A DNA stretch of 44,200 nucleotides. It comes from an uncultured Bacteroides sp. (lineage in GTDB: Bacteria; Bacteroidota; Bacteroidia; Bacteroidales; Bacteroidaceae). Under the pieces are notes generated by a model. The model saw only the letters and a list, made by a program, of their open reading frames with translations. It was not told the DNA's origin and ran no database searches. Positions 25,031 through 32,956 of the stretch are shown piece by piece. The stretch's first letter is position 1. Each line of letters starts with the position of its first letter. The translations under genes were made by a program, and so were the position numbers. The DNA is taken from NCBI GenBank assembly GCA_949289265.1, contig CASENE010000005.1, forward strand, positions 1 through 44,200, written 5' to 3'.

Positions 25031-25122
25031 CAAATACTTCGGACTTCTGGCAGGAATTTCTTCCCAAGAAAGCGCGTCCGGCTGCCGAATCTTTTGCCGG
25101 CATGACGGCGATAGGACTCCGG

Positions 25123-25210
25123 CTACCAGGGACTATAACTCCGGCGAGCTGGGACTATAGTTCCTGCAACCTGGGATTATAATGCCAGCTACCTGGGACT
25201 GGTACGCCAC
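25123..25210. repeat. Four 22-bp tandem repeats
   Basis: GGGA(C/T)T is repeated with exact 22-bp spacing at 25129, 25151, 25173 and 25195, within units of the form nnACCTGGGACTATAATnCC; conserved and variable columns alternate. It is intergenic. Confidence 0.8.
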
Positions 25211-25326
25211 TAAACGTTGATATACAGGCTGCTTGCCGCGGCTTCGAGGGGCATGAGGCGGAACAGGCGTGGCGAGTCGCGGGGAAAAAAGTGCCGGACG
25301 GACGGCGAATAGCCTCCGTTTTTCCC

Positions 25327-25334
25327 TACCTTTG
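25327..25334 (+). promoter_or_regulatory. -7 box of the MBL hydrolase gene
   Basis: TACCTTTG, 28 bp before the ATG at 25363. Confidence 0.45.
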
Positions 25335-25362
25335 TGGGCAGGTATCAAAACATAAAAGCGAT

Positions 25363-26238
25363 ATGAATTGGAAAAGTAAACTAATGTGCGGGACAGCCAT
25401 CCTGCTGATGGCCTCCTGCGGCGGGAACGCCAAGAAGCAAGCGAATCAGTCTGACAGCCTTCAGGGCGTCGATACGGTGCTTGCGGACTCTGTGGACAGC
25501 CTCTACACCAGTTCGATGCACGTGGGCGACGTGCAGGTTTTGTGGGTGAGGGACAACGCAGAGCCGCGGCGGATGCCCTGTCTGCTCTTTCCGGCAGCCA
25601 GCCAGGCGTTGCTGGACAGCCTGGGCTTGCAGGAGGGCATTCCCTCGACGGTCAGTGCCTTCTGGGTGATAGCGGCGGATGGAACCAGGATTCTTTTCGA
25701 TACCGGACTGGGATCTGTGGTAAACAGTTGTCTGTTGTCGGGACTGAAGGAGCGCGGCGTGCAACCCTACGAGGTGAAATACATCTATCTGACGCACATG
25801 CACGGCGACCACATCGGCGGCATGCTGAAGCCCGACGGTACGCCGGCGTTTCCCAGTGCCGAGGTCTACGTGTCGGCACCGGAGTATGACTACTGGCTGG
25901 CCGACAAGACCACCCACCGGCAGCAGGCGCAGACGATGGAGGCGTACAAGGACCGTTTGCATCTCTTCCACTTTGGCGACACCTTGCCCGGCGGCGTGGT
26001 GGCCCTGGATGCCGTCGGCCATACGCCCGGACATACCGTGTTCCAGGCAGGCAAGCTGCTCGTCATCGGCGACCTGATGCACGGGATGGCCCTTCAGGAG
26101 GTGCACCCCGAAATTTGCGCTTCGTTCGACATGGACACCGTGCAGGCGGTGAGGGCGCGCCGTCACTTCCTGCGCTATGCTCAAGACAACGGCCTGACCA
26201 TGGCGGGCATGCATCTGCCCGCCCCGGCCTTCCGCTAA
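25363..26238 (+). CDS. Metallo-beta-lactamase-fold hydrolase, lipoprotein
   Basis: A 291-residue MBL-fold enzyme. The signal AILLMASC marks a lipoprotein (Cys19). The metal-site motif THMHGDHIGGM is complete, with later His in AVGHTPGHTVF and Asp in LLVIGDLMHG. The layout resembles lactonase or AttM-like hydrolases, not the antibiotic-degrading B1 enzymes. Substrate unknown. The ATG at 25363 is favoured over in-frame 25291, which is upstream of the -7 box. It overlaps a small leftward gene by 4 bp at its end. Confidence 0.85.
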   Translation: MNWKSKLMCGTAILLMASCGGNAKKQANQSDSLQGVDTVLADSVDSLYTSSMHVGDVQVLWVRDNAEPRRMPCLLFPAASQALLDSLGLQEGIPSTVSAFWVIAADGTRILFDTGLGSVVNSCLLSGLKERGVQPYEVKYIYLTHMHGDHIGGMLKPDGTPAFPSAEVYVSAPEYDYWLADKTTHRQQAQTMEAYKDRLHLFHFGDTLPGGVVALDAVGHTPGHTVFQAGKLLVIGDLMHGMALQEVHPEICASFDMDTVQAVRARRHFLRYAQDNGLTMAGMHLPAPAFR

Positions 26239-26417
26239 CGTTCTTCTTCCTCCTCCTCCTCGATGAAATCAGCATCATCGGGGTGGGGGGGAAGCACTGG
26301 TTCAGGCTGCTGCGTGGCGGCCTTCTTCATCTTCTTACCATGTTTACGTTCCCATTCCCAAGCCGCTTTGCGTACCTGGTAGTCCTCGTACTGTTTTTCC
26401 AGATAATTGTCAGCCAT
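26235..26417 (-). CDS. Small acidic-tailed protein, unknown function
   Basis: 60 residues, MADNYLEKQYEDYQVRKAAW with a basic middle (RKHGKKMKK) and a C-terminus of consecutive Glu (FIEEEEEEER). The sharp division into basic and acidic halves and good start context suggest a real gene; no known domain is recognised. It lies downstream of the glycine-zipper gene (44 bp) on the same strand and may be part of that transcript. Its stop overlaps the MBL gene. Confidence 0.6.
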   Translation of the reverse strand: MADNYLEKQYEDYQVRKAAWEWERKHGKKMKKAATQQPEPVLPPHPDDADFIEEEEEEER

Positions 26418-26461
26418 AGTCGGTAGAGTTTTAAAGGGTTATACACAAAAGGATTGCGCTT

Positions 26462-27160
26462 CTATCGCAACGTGGGCAGGCTGAATTCCTGCCTGTCGTA
26501 TTGTTCTCCCAAATTGTCGGCCACAGCCACGCGCACCACGATTTCTCCCGTCTTTATCCGCTTGCCGGCCGTGAGCGTCGCCGTGTATTTCACGCCGTTG
26601 TGCGGGGCGATGCTTTCCACAAGGACGGAGGGGGAGATGTAGATGCGCTTCATGCCGGTCAGTTCTTCCACCACGGGCACCACGTTGTAGACGGGGCGGC
26701 GGCCTTCGTTGATGATTTCAAAGACTACCTTGCTGCTTTCGCCGGAACTGATGACGTGGTCGCGGTCGTCATCAATGAAACGGATGTTCCGAATCCTCAG
26801 GCTGTACATGTCGCTGGTGCGCCGGGGGGCGTGTTCTATGCGCGCTGGTTCCGTCCGTTCTATCACGTAGCTGTCTTCTTCCGGAGCGGCCTGGCTGCGC
26901 GACGCGGCATTCCCGATGGCGGCTCCCGCCAGCGTGCCGACGATGGTGCCGATGGCCGAACCGCGGTAGCCGCCGTGCCACCCGTGCCGGTTTTCGCCAA
27001 TCAGTCCGCCCACCAGTCCGCCCACGTTGCCGCCGATGGCGGCGCCCGCCAGGGTGGCGCCCGCGCTTCCGCCCGACGCCGTGCGGCCGGTGTAGCAACT
27101 GCTGAACAGGACGAGGATGGCAAGAGCCATGGTGAGGGGGATTTTACGTATTCGTTTCAT
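26462..27160 (-). CDS. Glycine-zipper lipoprotein
   Basis: 232 residues. The signal ALAILVLFSSC marks a lipoprotein (Cys22). Residues about 30-90 are a glycine zipper (GATLAGAAIGGNVGGLVGGLIG and later GTIVGTLAGAAIGNAAS), a membrane-inserting segment. The C-terminal part (about 120-232) is a beta-sandwich-like domain (IRNIRFIDDDRDHVISSGESSKVVFEIINEG). Comparable proteins are outer-membrane anchored; the role is unknown. It lies 12 bp downstream of the DUF2461 gene, so they form an operon. Confidence 0.75.
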   Translation of the reverse strand: MKRIRKIPLTMALAILVLFSSCYTGRTASGGSAGATLAGAAIGGNVGGLVGGLIGENRHGWHGGYRGSAIGTIVGTLAGAAIGNAASRSQAAPEEDSYVIERTEPARIEHAPRRTSDMYSLRIRNIRFIDDDRDHVISSGESSKVVFEIINEGRRPVYNVVPVVEELTGMKRIYISPSVLVESIAPHNGVKYTATLTAGKRIKTGEIVVRVAVADNLGEQYDRQEFSLPTLR

Positions 27161-27172
27161 AGCGTAGTATCG

Positions 27173-27850
27173 TTAAAGGTCTTCCCGCGCAAAGGCAATG
27201 GCGCGGTTCACGTATTCCAGGAACGGGTAGGTGCGGCGGAAGAGCTCCAGCGTGTTTTCCACCACGTGGTCGTCTTGCATGAACGCCTTCCCGGGGGAGT
27301 AGTTCAGGCAATAGGTGCGGTATTTCAGGTATTCGGCAGCCGGATCGTCCGCCGGAAAGCCTGCAGGCACCCGTTTCAGTTTGTCCGCTTCGTCCAGCCG
27401 GAAGGGGCGGGCCTGCCGCAGGACGCGTTCAAAGTCTCCTTCGCCGTTGCAAATGTCTTCGCGCAACGTGCGGAGCGCCTGCTTCTCCATCATGTAATGC
27501 CCGGCAGCCAGCATGCAGCCTGCCGGATAGCCGTCTTCCTCGGGACCGATCTGGAAGTAATAGCCGGCATATCCGGACTTCTTTCCGCCGGGGCAGATGA
27601 AGGCACCGATGTGGGTCTTGTACGGACTCTTGTCGTTCGAGAAACGGGTGTCGCGGTAGATGCGATACGTGCAGTCCTTCGTGCCGAGCCCTTCGATGCG
27701 CTTGTCGAAGCAAGCTATCCCCGCGATGAGCTGGGCGGCAAGCGCGTCGAATTCCTTCTGAGCGGCCAGATAGTCGCTTTTATGCGCCTGGAACCATTCC
27801 CGGTTATTATTGCGCTCCAATTCTTCGAGGAAACCAATCGCATTTCTCAT
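27173..27850 (-). CDS. DUF2461 (TIGR02453) family protein
   Basis: 225 residues. Family features are ELERNNNREWFQAHKSDYLAAQKEFDAL at the start, YRIYRDTRFSNDKSPYKTHIGAFI and YYFQIGPEEDGYPAGCMLAAGHYMMEKQ. Function is unknown; homologs are widespread in bacteria. The frame is open to 28516, but that would overlap the phosphopantetheinyl transferase gene; the ATG at 27850, just downstream of a -7 box at 27876-27883, starts the conserved region. Confidence 0.85.
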   Translation of the reverse strand: MRNAIGFLEELERNNNREWFQAHKSDYLAAQKEFDALAAQLIAGIACFDKRIEGLGTKDCTYRIYRDTRFSNDKSPYKTHIGAFICPGGKKSGYAGYYFQIGPEEDGYPAGCMLAAGHYMMEKQALRTLREDICNGEGDFERVLRQARPFRLDEADKLKRVPAGFPADDPAAEYLKYRTYCLNYSPGKAFMQDDHVVENTLELFRRTYPFLEYVNRAIAFAREDL

Positions 27851-27875
27851 AAGCCGTGTGTATAGGATGGTTATG

Positions 27876-27883
27876 CAAATGTA
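27876..27883 (-). promoter_or_regulatory. -7 box of the DUF2461/glycine-zipper operon
   Basis: TACATTTG on the minus strand, 25 bp before the ATG at 27850. Confidence 0.45.
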
Positions 27884-27969
27884 GCAATAACTATTGGAGA
27901 AAAAAACGTTTGGACGGAGTTTTTGTGAGAAAGCGGGGCGAAAAGCTGTCTGTCTGCAGCGGGCGGTGC

Positions 27970-28593
27970 TTATCCGACCGTCCATGTCAGGACGAAATCG
28001 GGGTGCAGGAGGTAGCGTATCAGGTAGGAGCGCCGTTGCCCGGTCTTGTATTCGCAGGCCCGGAAGGTGCCTTCCGGTTGAGGCGTAAAGGGGAATATCC
28101 GCAGGTGTTCCCGGAAGTCCACGGCTTCGATGTCCAGGCATTTGTACATTACTTCTTTGGCCGACCAGTGCAGCAGCAGCGACCAGGTGTTGTCGCCTTG
28201 CCAGGCGTTGGCCTGCTCGTCGTCCCGCATGAACCGGGAGGCCACCTTGTGCACGCGCCGGCCGTATTGCTCGATGTCTATGCCCACCGGCTCGCCGCCG
28301 CAGATGACGGCCACGTATCCCCGTGTGTGCGATATGCTGACGAAGGCGGATGACCGGAGCAGGTAGGGCTTGCCCGAGGGCAGGTAGCCAATCTCCGCCT
28401 CCTTCCCCGCCAGCCGGGCCAGCAGGGCGCGCACGGACAGCCACTCTTGCCTGCGGTGGGGGGCGGAGAAGCGTTGTTCGGCTTGCGCGACCAGTGTCGC
28501 CGACAGCAGGGCGCACAGTTCTTCGTAGGACTCTTCCATCTTCCAGATGCCCCAGCGGCAGGCCGGGCCTTGGTGTTGCAGATATAATGCCAT
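27970..28593 (-). CDS. 4'-phosphopantetheinyl transferase superfamily protein
   Basis: 207 residues. The Sfp-type motifs are present: FVSISHTRGYVAVICGG, the Mg-binding VGIDIEQYGRRV and the catalytic WSAKEVMYK. It attaches phosphopantetheine from CoA to carrier proteins. Which carrier it serves (fatty-acid ACP or another) is not clear, and no carrier-protein gene lies nearby. It starts 8 bp after the gldE stop, so it belongs to the same transcript as gldE. Confidence 0.88.
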   Translation of the reverse strand: MALYLQHQGPACRWGIWKMEESYEELCALLSATLVAQAEQRFSAPHRRQEWLSVRALLARLAGKEAEIGYLPSGKPYLLRSSAFVSISHTRGYVAVICGGEPVGIDIEQYGRRVHKVASRFMRDDEQANAWQGDNTWSLLLHWSAKEVMYKCLDIEAVDFREHLRIFPFTPQPEGTFRACEYKTGQRRSYLIRYLLHPDFVLTWTVG

Positions 28594-28601
28594 GGGTGGG
28601 G

Positions 28602-29975
28602 TTATGCAGGTTTCGTTCCCTCGGTCGGGGGAAGCGGTTCGTGGATGGTAAACTTGACTTTCAGGATGCGTCGGTTGTCCATTTCCAACGCTTCAAATTC
28701 ATACCGGCCGTAGGTTACTTTCTCGTGCAGAGCGGGGAATTCACCCTTCAGTTCCAATACCAGTCCGGCCAGGGCGTCGGCATCGCCCGCCACTTCGTCA
28801 AACGTGCCTTCGTCCACTTTGGTTATCTTGTAGAAGTCTATCAGCTGCGTCTTGGCTTCGAATATCCAGGTATGGTCGTTCAGGCGGACGTAGGTGCGCT
28901 CTTCGTCGTCGTATTCGTCGCGGATTTCGCCCACAATCTCCTCAATGATGTCTTCCATGGTCACCAGGCCGGACGTGCCGCCGAACTCGTCCACTACAAT
29001 GGCTATGTGTATCTTGTTTGCCTGAAAGTCGCGCAGGAGTTCATCAATCATCTTCGTTTCCGGTACGAAGTAGGCCGGGCGTATCAGGGACTGCCAGCGG
29101 AACGCGTCTCCCTTGGAGAGGTGGGGCAAGAGGTCTTTGATGTAGAGCATGCCCTTGATGTTGTCTCTTGTATCCGCATAAACCGGGATGCGCGAATAGA
29201 CATTCTCGACGATGCACTTCAGCACGTCTTTGAAGGGCGTATGCATCTCCAGGGCTATCATGTCCTGACGGGAGGTCATGATTTCCTTGGCGGTCTCTTC
29301 CCCGAAGCGTATGATGCCTTCCAGCAGGTGGTTTTCTTCGGAAAGCTCGGTTTTGTCGGTCAGTTCCAAGGCGTGCGACAAGTCGTCTACCGACAAGGCG
29401 GCGTGTCCCTTCTTCTTGCGTCTCTGGCGGATGAGGTATTTGTTCACGAAGGCTGTGGAGCGCACCATGACCGATGCCAGCGGGTAGAAGGCCGAACGGC
29501 AGACCTCTACGCCCAACGATGCAAACCGGCAGAAGGACAGGGGCTTTTGCGTGGAGAACATCTTCGGGATGATTTCGCCGAACAGCAGGATGAGGATGCT
29601 CAGGGCTGCCGTCAGCACCAGGCATTGGGCCAACGGCATGCAGAAGTGGAACACGTTCAGGAAAAAGAAGTTGGCAAGCACAATCACGGCCACATTGGCC
29701 AGATTGTTCGTAATCAGGAGAGTGGCCAGCAGGCGTTCGCTGTCTTCCAGCAGTTTGGCGATGCGCCCGTCGGACGGACGTTTCCGTTCGGCTATGGCGT
29801 CCAGGTCAGCAGATGACAGAGAGAAGAAGGCTGTTTCGGATGCCGAAGCAAAGCCTGAGACCAACAGGAAAATCCCTGCCAGCACGATGGCAAGGATGTC
29901 TGAAGCATTGGGGGCGGTGACAGCAAATCCTCCCAGGAAATCTGCCACCTGACATAAGTAAGAATCTGAGTCCAA
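28602..29975 (-). CDS. gldE: Gliding-motility-associated GldE / CorC-HlyC family membrane protein
   Basis: 457 residues: an N-terminal DUF21 membrane domain with about four helices (LAIVLAGIFLLVSGFASASETAFF, LLATLLITNNLANVAVIVLANFFF, LVLTAALSILILLFGEIIPK), a CBS pair (EIMTSRQDMIALE ... SRIPVYADTRDNIKGMLYIKDL and IAIVVDEFGGTSGLVTMEDIIEEIVGEI), and a C-terminal CorC_HlyC domain (LIDFYKITKVDEG to RILKVKF). The order mutY-ssb-gldE is conserved in Bacteroidetes. Members of the wider family transport Mg or Co; in non-gliding Bacteroides the role of GldE is unclear. Confidence 0.88.
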   Translation of the reverse strand: MDSDSYLCQVADFLGGFAVTAPNASDILAIVLAGIFLLVSGFASASETAFFSLSSADLDAIAERKRPSDGRIAKLLEDSERLLATLLITNNLANVAVIVLANFFFLNVFHFCMPLAQCLVLTAALSILILLFGEIIPKMFSTQKPLSFCRFASLGVEVCRSAFYPLASVMVRSTAFVNKYLIRQRRKKKGHAALSVDDLSHALELTDKTELSEENHLLEGIIRFGEETAKEIMTSRQDMIALEMHTPFKDVLKCIVENVYSRIPVYADTRDNIKGMLYIKDLLPHLSKGDAFRWQSLIRPAYFVPETKMIDELLRDFQANKIHIAIVVDEFGGTSGLVTMEDIIEEIVGEIRDEYDDEERTYVRLNDHTWIFEAKTQLIDFYKITKVDEGTFDEVAGDADALAGLVLELKGEFPALHEKVTYGRYEFEALEMDNRRILKVKFTIHEPLPPTEGTKPA

Positions 29976-29998
29976 AGATGTTCGTTTTAGTTAGACAA

Positions 29999-30460
29999 TC
30001 AAAACGGCAAGCCGTCGTCCGTGGTTTCGTCCTGCGCCGGCGCCGTGCTTTGGGGACGTGCCACCGGTTGGGGTTGTTGGGGAGCAGCCTGGCTGGGCTG
30101 TCCGCCTGTGGCCGTTGGGGCCGTGTTTCTCGGCGTGAGCATCTCCATGTTGTCGACAAAGATTTCCGTCACGTTGCGTTGGGCGCCGTTCGGGTCGTCG
30201 TAAGTGCGGGTGCGAATCTTTCCTTCCACATAGAGTTTGTCTCCCTTGTGCACGTACTTCTCCACAATCTCCCCCAAGCGGTTTCTGAAGATGAGGTTGT
30301 GCCATTCCGTACGTTCGGGCACCTGGATGCCGCTCTGGAGGGTGTATCCCTTCTCCGTGGTGGCAAGCCGCAATTGGGCCACGCAGTGCCCGCCTTCGTA
30401 ATAAGTCATTTTCGGGTCGTGTCCGGCGTTGCCCACTAATATTACCTTGTTTATTCCCAT
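29999..30460 (-). CDS. ssb: Single-stranded DNA-binding protein
   Basis: 153 residues. The OB-fold core (1-110) starts MGINKVILVGNAGHDPKMTYYEGGHCVAQLRLATTE and includes TEWHNLIFRNRLGEIVEKYVHKGDKLYVEGKI. A Gln/Pro-rich linker follows, then the acidic tail DDGLPF used to recruit partner proteins. The start at 30460 is chosen over an in-frame Met 24 bp upstream because MGINKV is the family start. It is between mutY (39 bp upstream) and gldE. Confidence 0.93.
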   Translation of the reverse strand: MGINKVILVGNAGHDPKMTYYEGGHCVAQLRLATTEKGYTLQSGIQVPERTEWHNLIFRNRLGEIVEKYVHKGDKLYVEGKIRTRTYDDPNGAQRNVTEIFVDNMEMLTPRNTAPTATGGQPSQAAPQQPQPVARPQSTAPAQDETTDDGLPF

Positions 30461-30499
30461 ACTTGTCTGAAAATGTCGTGCCAAAATTAACGAGAATAT

Positions 30500-31573
30500 C
30501 TACATCTTGCAAGAATCGTTCCGCTTTTTAAGAAGTTTTTCCAAGAAAACGTGCAGCAGGCGCGGGAAGGCGTAATGCTCCAAATCCTCCAGCCGCACGC
30601 GCTGATAATCCGGAAACTCTCCGGCCTCTGCCGGAATGGATACTTCGTAGAAATGGGCATGGATGATGCGGTGGGACAGCACGTGCTTCACATGCCGGTC
30701 CAAGGGTTTTATCACCGCTTCGGGGTGTCCCTGCAAAAAGCCGGCCAGGGAGTCGGATCCCAGGAACTCTTCTACGTTCAGGTCTTTGTCGGTCTCCAGC
30801 AGGGGGAGTTCAAAGAGGTTCTTCCAGATGTCGTCTGCCGTCCGTTTCCGGATGAGGGTCTCTCCCCGGCCGAGGGATACGAACAGGTAGTTGAAATAGC
30901 GGTCTGTCTGCCTGGTCTTGTGCTGCTTGACGGGCAAGGCCGAGACCTGTCCGGCGGCCAACGCCGCGCAACTGTCTGCCAAGGGGCAGAAAAGGCATTG
31001 GGGAGACTGGGGCGTGCACACCAGGGCGCCGAAGTCCATGATGGCCTGGTTGTAGTCGCCGGGATGTTTCTTGCTTAACATTTCCTGAGCCAATGCGGCA
31101 AAGGTCTTCTTGCCTGCCGTCGAGTCGATGGGCGTGTCCACGCCGAAGTAGCGGGCCAATACGCGGTAGACATTGCCGTCCACCACCGCGTAGGGCATGT
31201 CGTAGGCAAAAGAACAGATGGCCGCTGCCGTATAGTCGCCCACTCCCTTCATGGCCCGCACGCCTTCGTAGGTGGTGGGGAATACTCCGTCCGGCAGGTT
31301 GCGGGCTGCCGCGTGCAGGTTGCGTGCCCGCGAATAATAGCCCAGCCCCTGCCAGTAGCGCATCACCTCGTCCTCGTCGGCCTCTGCCAGTGCCTTTACG
31401 TCCGGGAAGCGCCGCACGAAACGGGCATAATAGTCATGGCCTTGTGCCACGCGCGTCTGCTGCAGGATGATTTCAGACACCCAGATCAGGTACGGGTCTT
31501 TCACTTCGCGCCAGGGCAGCACCCGTTTGTGGTCGCGATACCACGTCAGAAGTATGTCGCTGAATGTACTCAT
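30500..31573 (-). CDS. mutY: A/G-specific adenine glycosylase
   Basis: 357 residues. MutY removes adenine mispaired with 8-oxoguanine. The HhH-GPD domain has LPWREVKDPYLIWVSEIILQQTRV with catalytic Glu, the helix-hairpin-helix MKGVGDYTAAAICSFAY, catalytic Asp in AVVDGNVYRV and the Fe-S ligands CTPQSPQCLFCPLADSC. The C-terminal Nudix-like recognition domain (about 230-350) includes HRIIHAHFYEVSI. The start at 31573 follows a small ORF; the in-frame extension to 31663 would overlap that ORF and has no family similarity. Confidence 0.93.
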   Translation of the reverse strand: MSTFSDILLTWYRDHKRVLPWREVKDPYLIWVSEIILQQTRVAQGHDYYARFVRRFPDVKALAEADEDEVMRYWQGLGYYSRARNLHAAARNLPDGVFPTTYEGVRAMKGVGDYTAAAICSFAYDMPYAVVDGNVYRVLARYFGVDTPIDSTAGKKTFAALAQEMLSKKHPGDYNQAIMDFGALVCTPQSPQCLFCPLADSCAALAAGQVSALPVKQHKTRQTDRYFNYLFVSLGRGETLIRKRTADDIWKNLFELPLLETDKDLNVEEFLGSDSLAGFLQGHPEAVIKPLDRHVKHVLSHRIIHAHFYEVSIPAEAGEFPDYQRVRLEDLEHYAFPRLLHVFLEKLLKKRNDSCKM

Positions 31574-31595
31574 ACGGATTGCTCTCTTCCGGAAA

Positions 31596-31691
31596 TCAAT
31601 AACCCAAGTCTTCGCCCGCCGGCACCACGGTGTGGCGTCCTGCCGGGTGCGAGTGGCGCACATCCTTGGGTGTCATCTTGGGTTTCGTCAT
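31596..31691 (-). CDS. Possible 31-residue ORF in the mutY leader
   Basis: The frame starts MTKPKMTPKDVRHSHPAGRH and ends VVPAGEDLGY. It starts 24 bp after a good -7 box and stops 22 bp before mutY, filling the leader. It has three His, several Lys/Arg and no hydrophobic segment. No family is recognised. It might be a real small protein or a leader that affects mutY translation; conservation in relatives would decide. Confidence 0.4.
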   Translation of the reverse strand: MTKPKMTPKDVRHSHPAGRHTVVPAGEDLGY

Positions 31692-31714
31692 ATCTTGGTC
31701 GGTAAATTTTTGTC

Positions 31715-31746
31715 CAAAGGTAATGCTTTTTGCCGAAAGTGGCAAA
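31715..31746 (-). promoter_or_regulatory. Promoter of the mutY-ssb-gldE transcript
   Basis: On the minus strand TTTG (31743-31746), 20-bp spacer and TACCTTTG (31715-31722), close to consensus. A short stem, TTTTGCC/GGCAAAA (31728-31734 with 31741-31747), covers the -33 side. Confidence 0.7.
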
Positions 31747-31814
31747 AGGGGACTGCAAATTCGGTTTCGCCAAAGGTGCCTGCCGAAAATCTTCCTTTGC
31801 GCATGGTGCGCGTT

Positions 31815-32581
31815 TGAAGGCGGATGTTTGTAATATTTCCGGTTGTTCGGTTAGTGGTAACATAAAAGGCAATATGAGCATCGGCGGTGTAGCGGGAAAC
31901 ACAATAAACAGTAATATCACTGATTGTTCGGTAGAAGGCACGGTCACAGGTAAATTTTCAAAAGCCGGTGGAATTATAGGAAATGCAGATAGGAGTCGTA
32001 CCACCGAATGCCATTCCTCGGCTATGGTAGAAGGCATTTCTTATGTCGGAGGAATAGTTGGACGGGAAATGAGTAATTCCAACATAACTGCTTGCTACGC
32101 CACAGGTGAAGTAAAAGCTACGACAACGTCAGACGAAGCCAATGCCGGTGGTGTAGTGGGGCAGATGACAGAATGCTCTATTACGGCTTGCTACTCCACG
32201 GGGAACGTCACTGCCGAGAACGGCACCAATGTCGGCGGTGTGGTAGGAGGCAGTGATAGAAGTACAATAACTTCCTGCTACCATGCTACGGGCGTTGTCA
32301 CGGGTATAGGCGATGCTATTGGAGGTGTGTTGGGAGCGAACATAAAATCAAGTGGGCAATTAACTGGAGATGTTATTAATTGCTGCTGGAGCGGTACAGT
32401 TTCTACCGATAAAGGTATTGGCGTTACCGAAATCGGCACCGGCGAAGCCACGAAAGTGGAAGGCGATTGGACGGATGCCGTAACCGCGATGAATGCCGCC
32501 CTGGCAGATGATTGTGGCTGGGAATGGACGATTGAAACTCCCAACGCGCTGCCGACATTGAAAAAGAAAGAGACAAATTGA
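31815..32581 (+). pseudogene. 5'-truncated GLUG-repeat surface protein
   Basis: The frame (open from 31730) encodes at least seven GLUG-type repeats of about 25-30 residues, e.g. SIGGVAGNTINSNITDCSVEGTV, AGGIIGNADRSRTTECHSS, AGGVVGQMTECSITACYSTGNV and VGGVVGGSDRSTITSCYHATG. Such repeats form part of large secreted or surface proteins in Bacteroides, which begin with a signal peptide. Here no signal peptide exists, and the first 30 codons overlap the mutY promoter and look non-coding, so the gene has lost its 5' part. The 3' end (GWEWTIETPNALPTLKK) looks like a normal family end. Coordinates mark the recognisable repeat part; the exact break is not resolved. Confidence 0.65.
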
Positions 32582-32593
32582 TTTTGAGTGGTT

Positions 32594-32956
32594 ATGAGAA
32601 AGCTCATTGAAAGAATAGCGTTCTACATCCGCTATGAAATGACGGAAGATGTCAAGTCGCGGATTGAAATGGGCGTATTGTGTGGAATTACGTTCATAGC
32701 TCTCAGTGTGTTTGGCTACAGTCTGTACAGCTTGCACCAGCAGGCACAGCAGAGAAAAGAACAGGAACGGGCTTCCCGTGAGGAAATGCGATACTTCATT
32801 GAGTTGATGGGCAAGCCCAAGCCGCAGCCTAACATGGAACGCATGGATTGGATGCCAAGGATGCTGCATCGGTTCCATTCCACGCAAGGTCGCGTTCCGC
32901 TCCAGCCGGAGGAATACCCCGATTGGGCCAATGAGGCTTCTCATAATCATCTATAA
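32594..32956 (+). CDS. Small membrane protein after the GLUG remnant, unknown function
   Basis: 120 residues with one transmembrane helix (about 28-50, GVLCGITFIALSVFGYSLYSL), a basic/amphipathic N-terminus (MRKLIERIAFYIRYEMTEDV) and a soluble C-terminus rich in Gln, Arg, Met and Pro. No domain recognised. It begins 12 bp after the GLUG stop and was probably co-transcribed with the complete ancestor of that gene. A GTG two codons upstream is possible but the ATG is preferred. Confidence 0.55.
   Translation: MRKLIERIAFYIRYEMTEDVKSRIEMGVLCGITFIALSVFGYSLYSLHQQAQQRKEQERASREEMRYFIELMGKPKPQPNMERMDWMPRMLHRFHSTQGRVPLQPEEYPDWANEASHNHL

Larger units (their letters stand above)
25016..25362. other. Gene-free spacer between divergent genes
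   Basis: No gene is supported. The stretch holds the -7 boxes of both divergent genes (25023-25030 minus, 25327-25334 plus) and a 22-bp tandem repeat. Confidence 0.6.

Noticed and set aside
27851-28516. Upstream extension of the DUF2461 gene
   Set aside because: Overlaps the phosphopantetheinyl transferase gene in another frame and precedes the -7 box.
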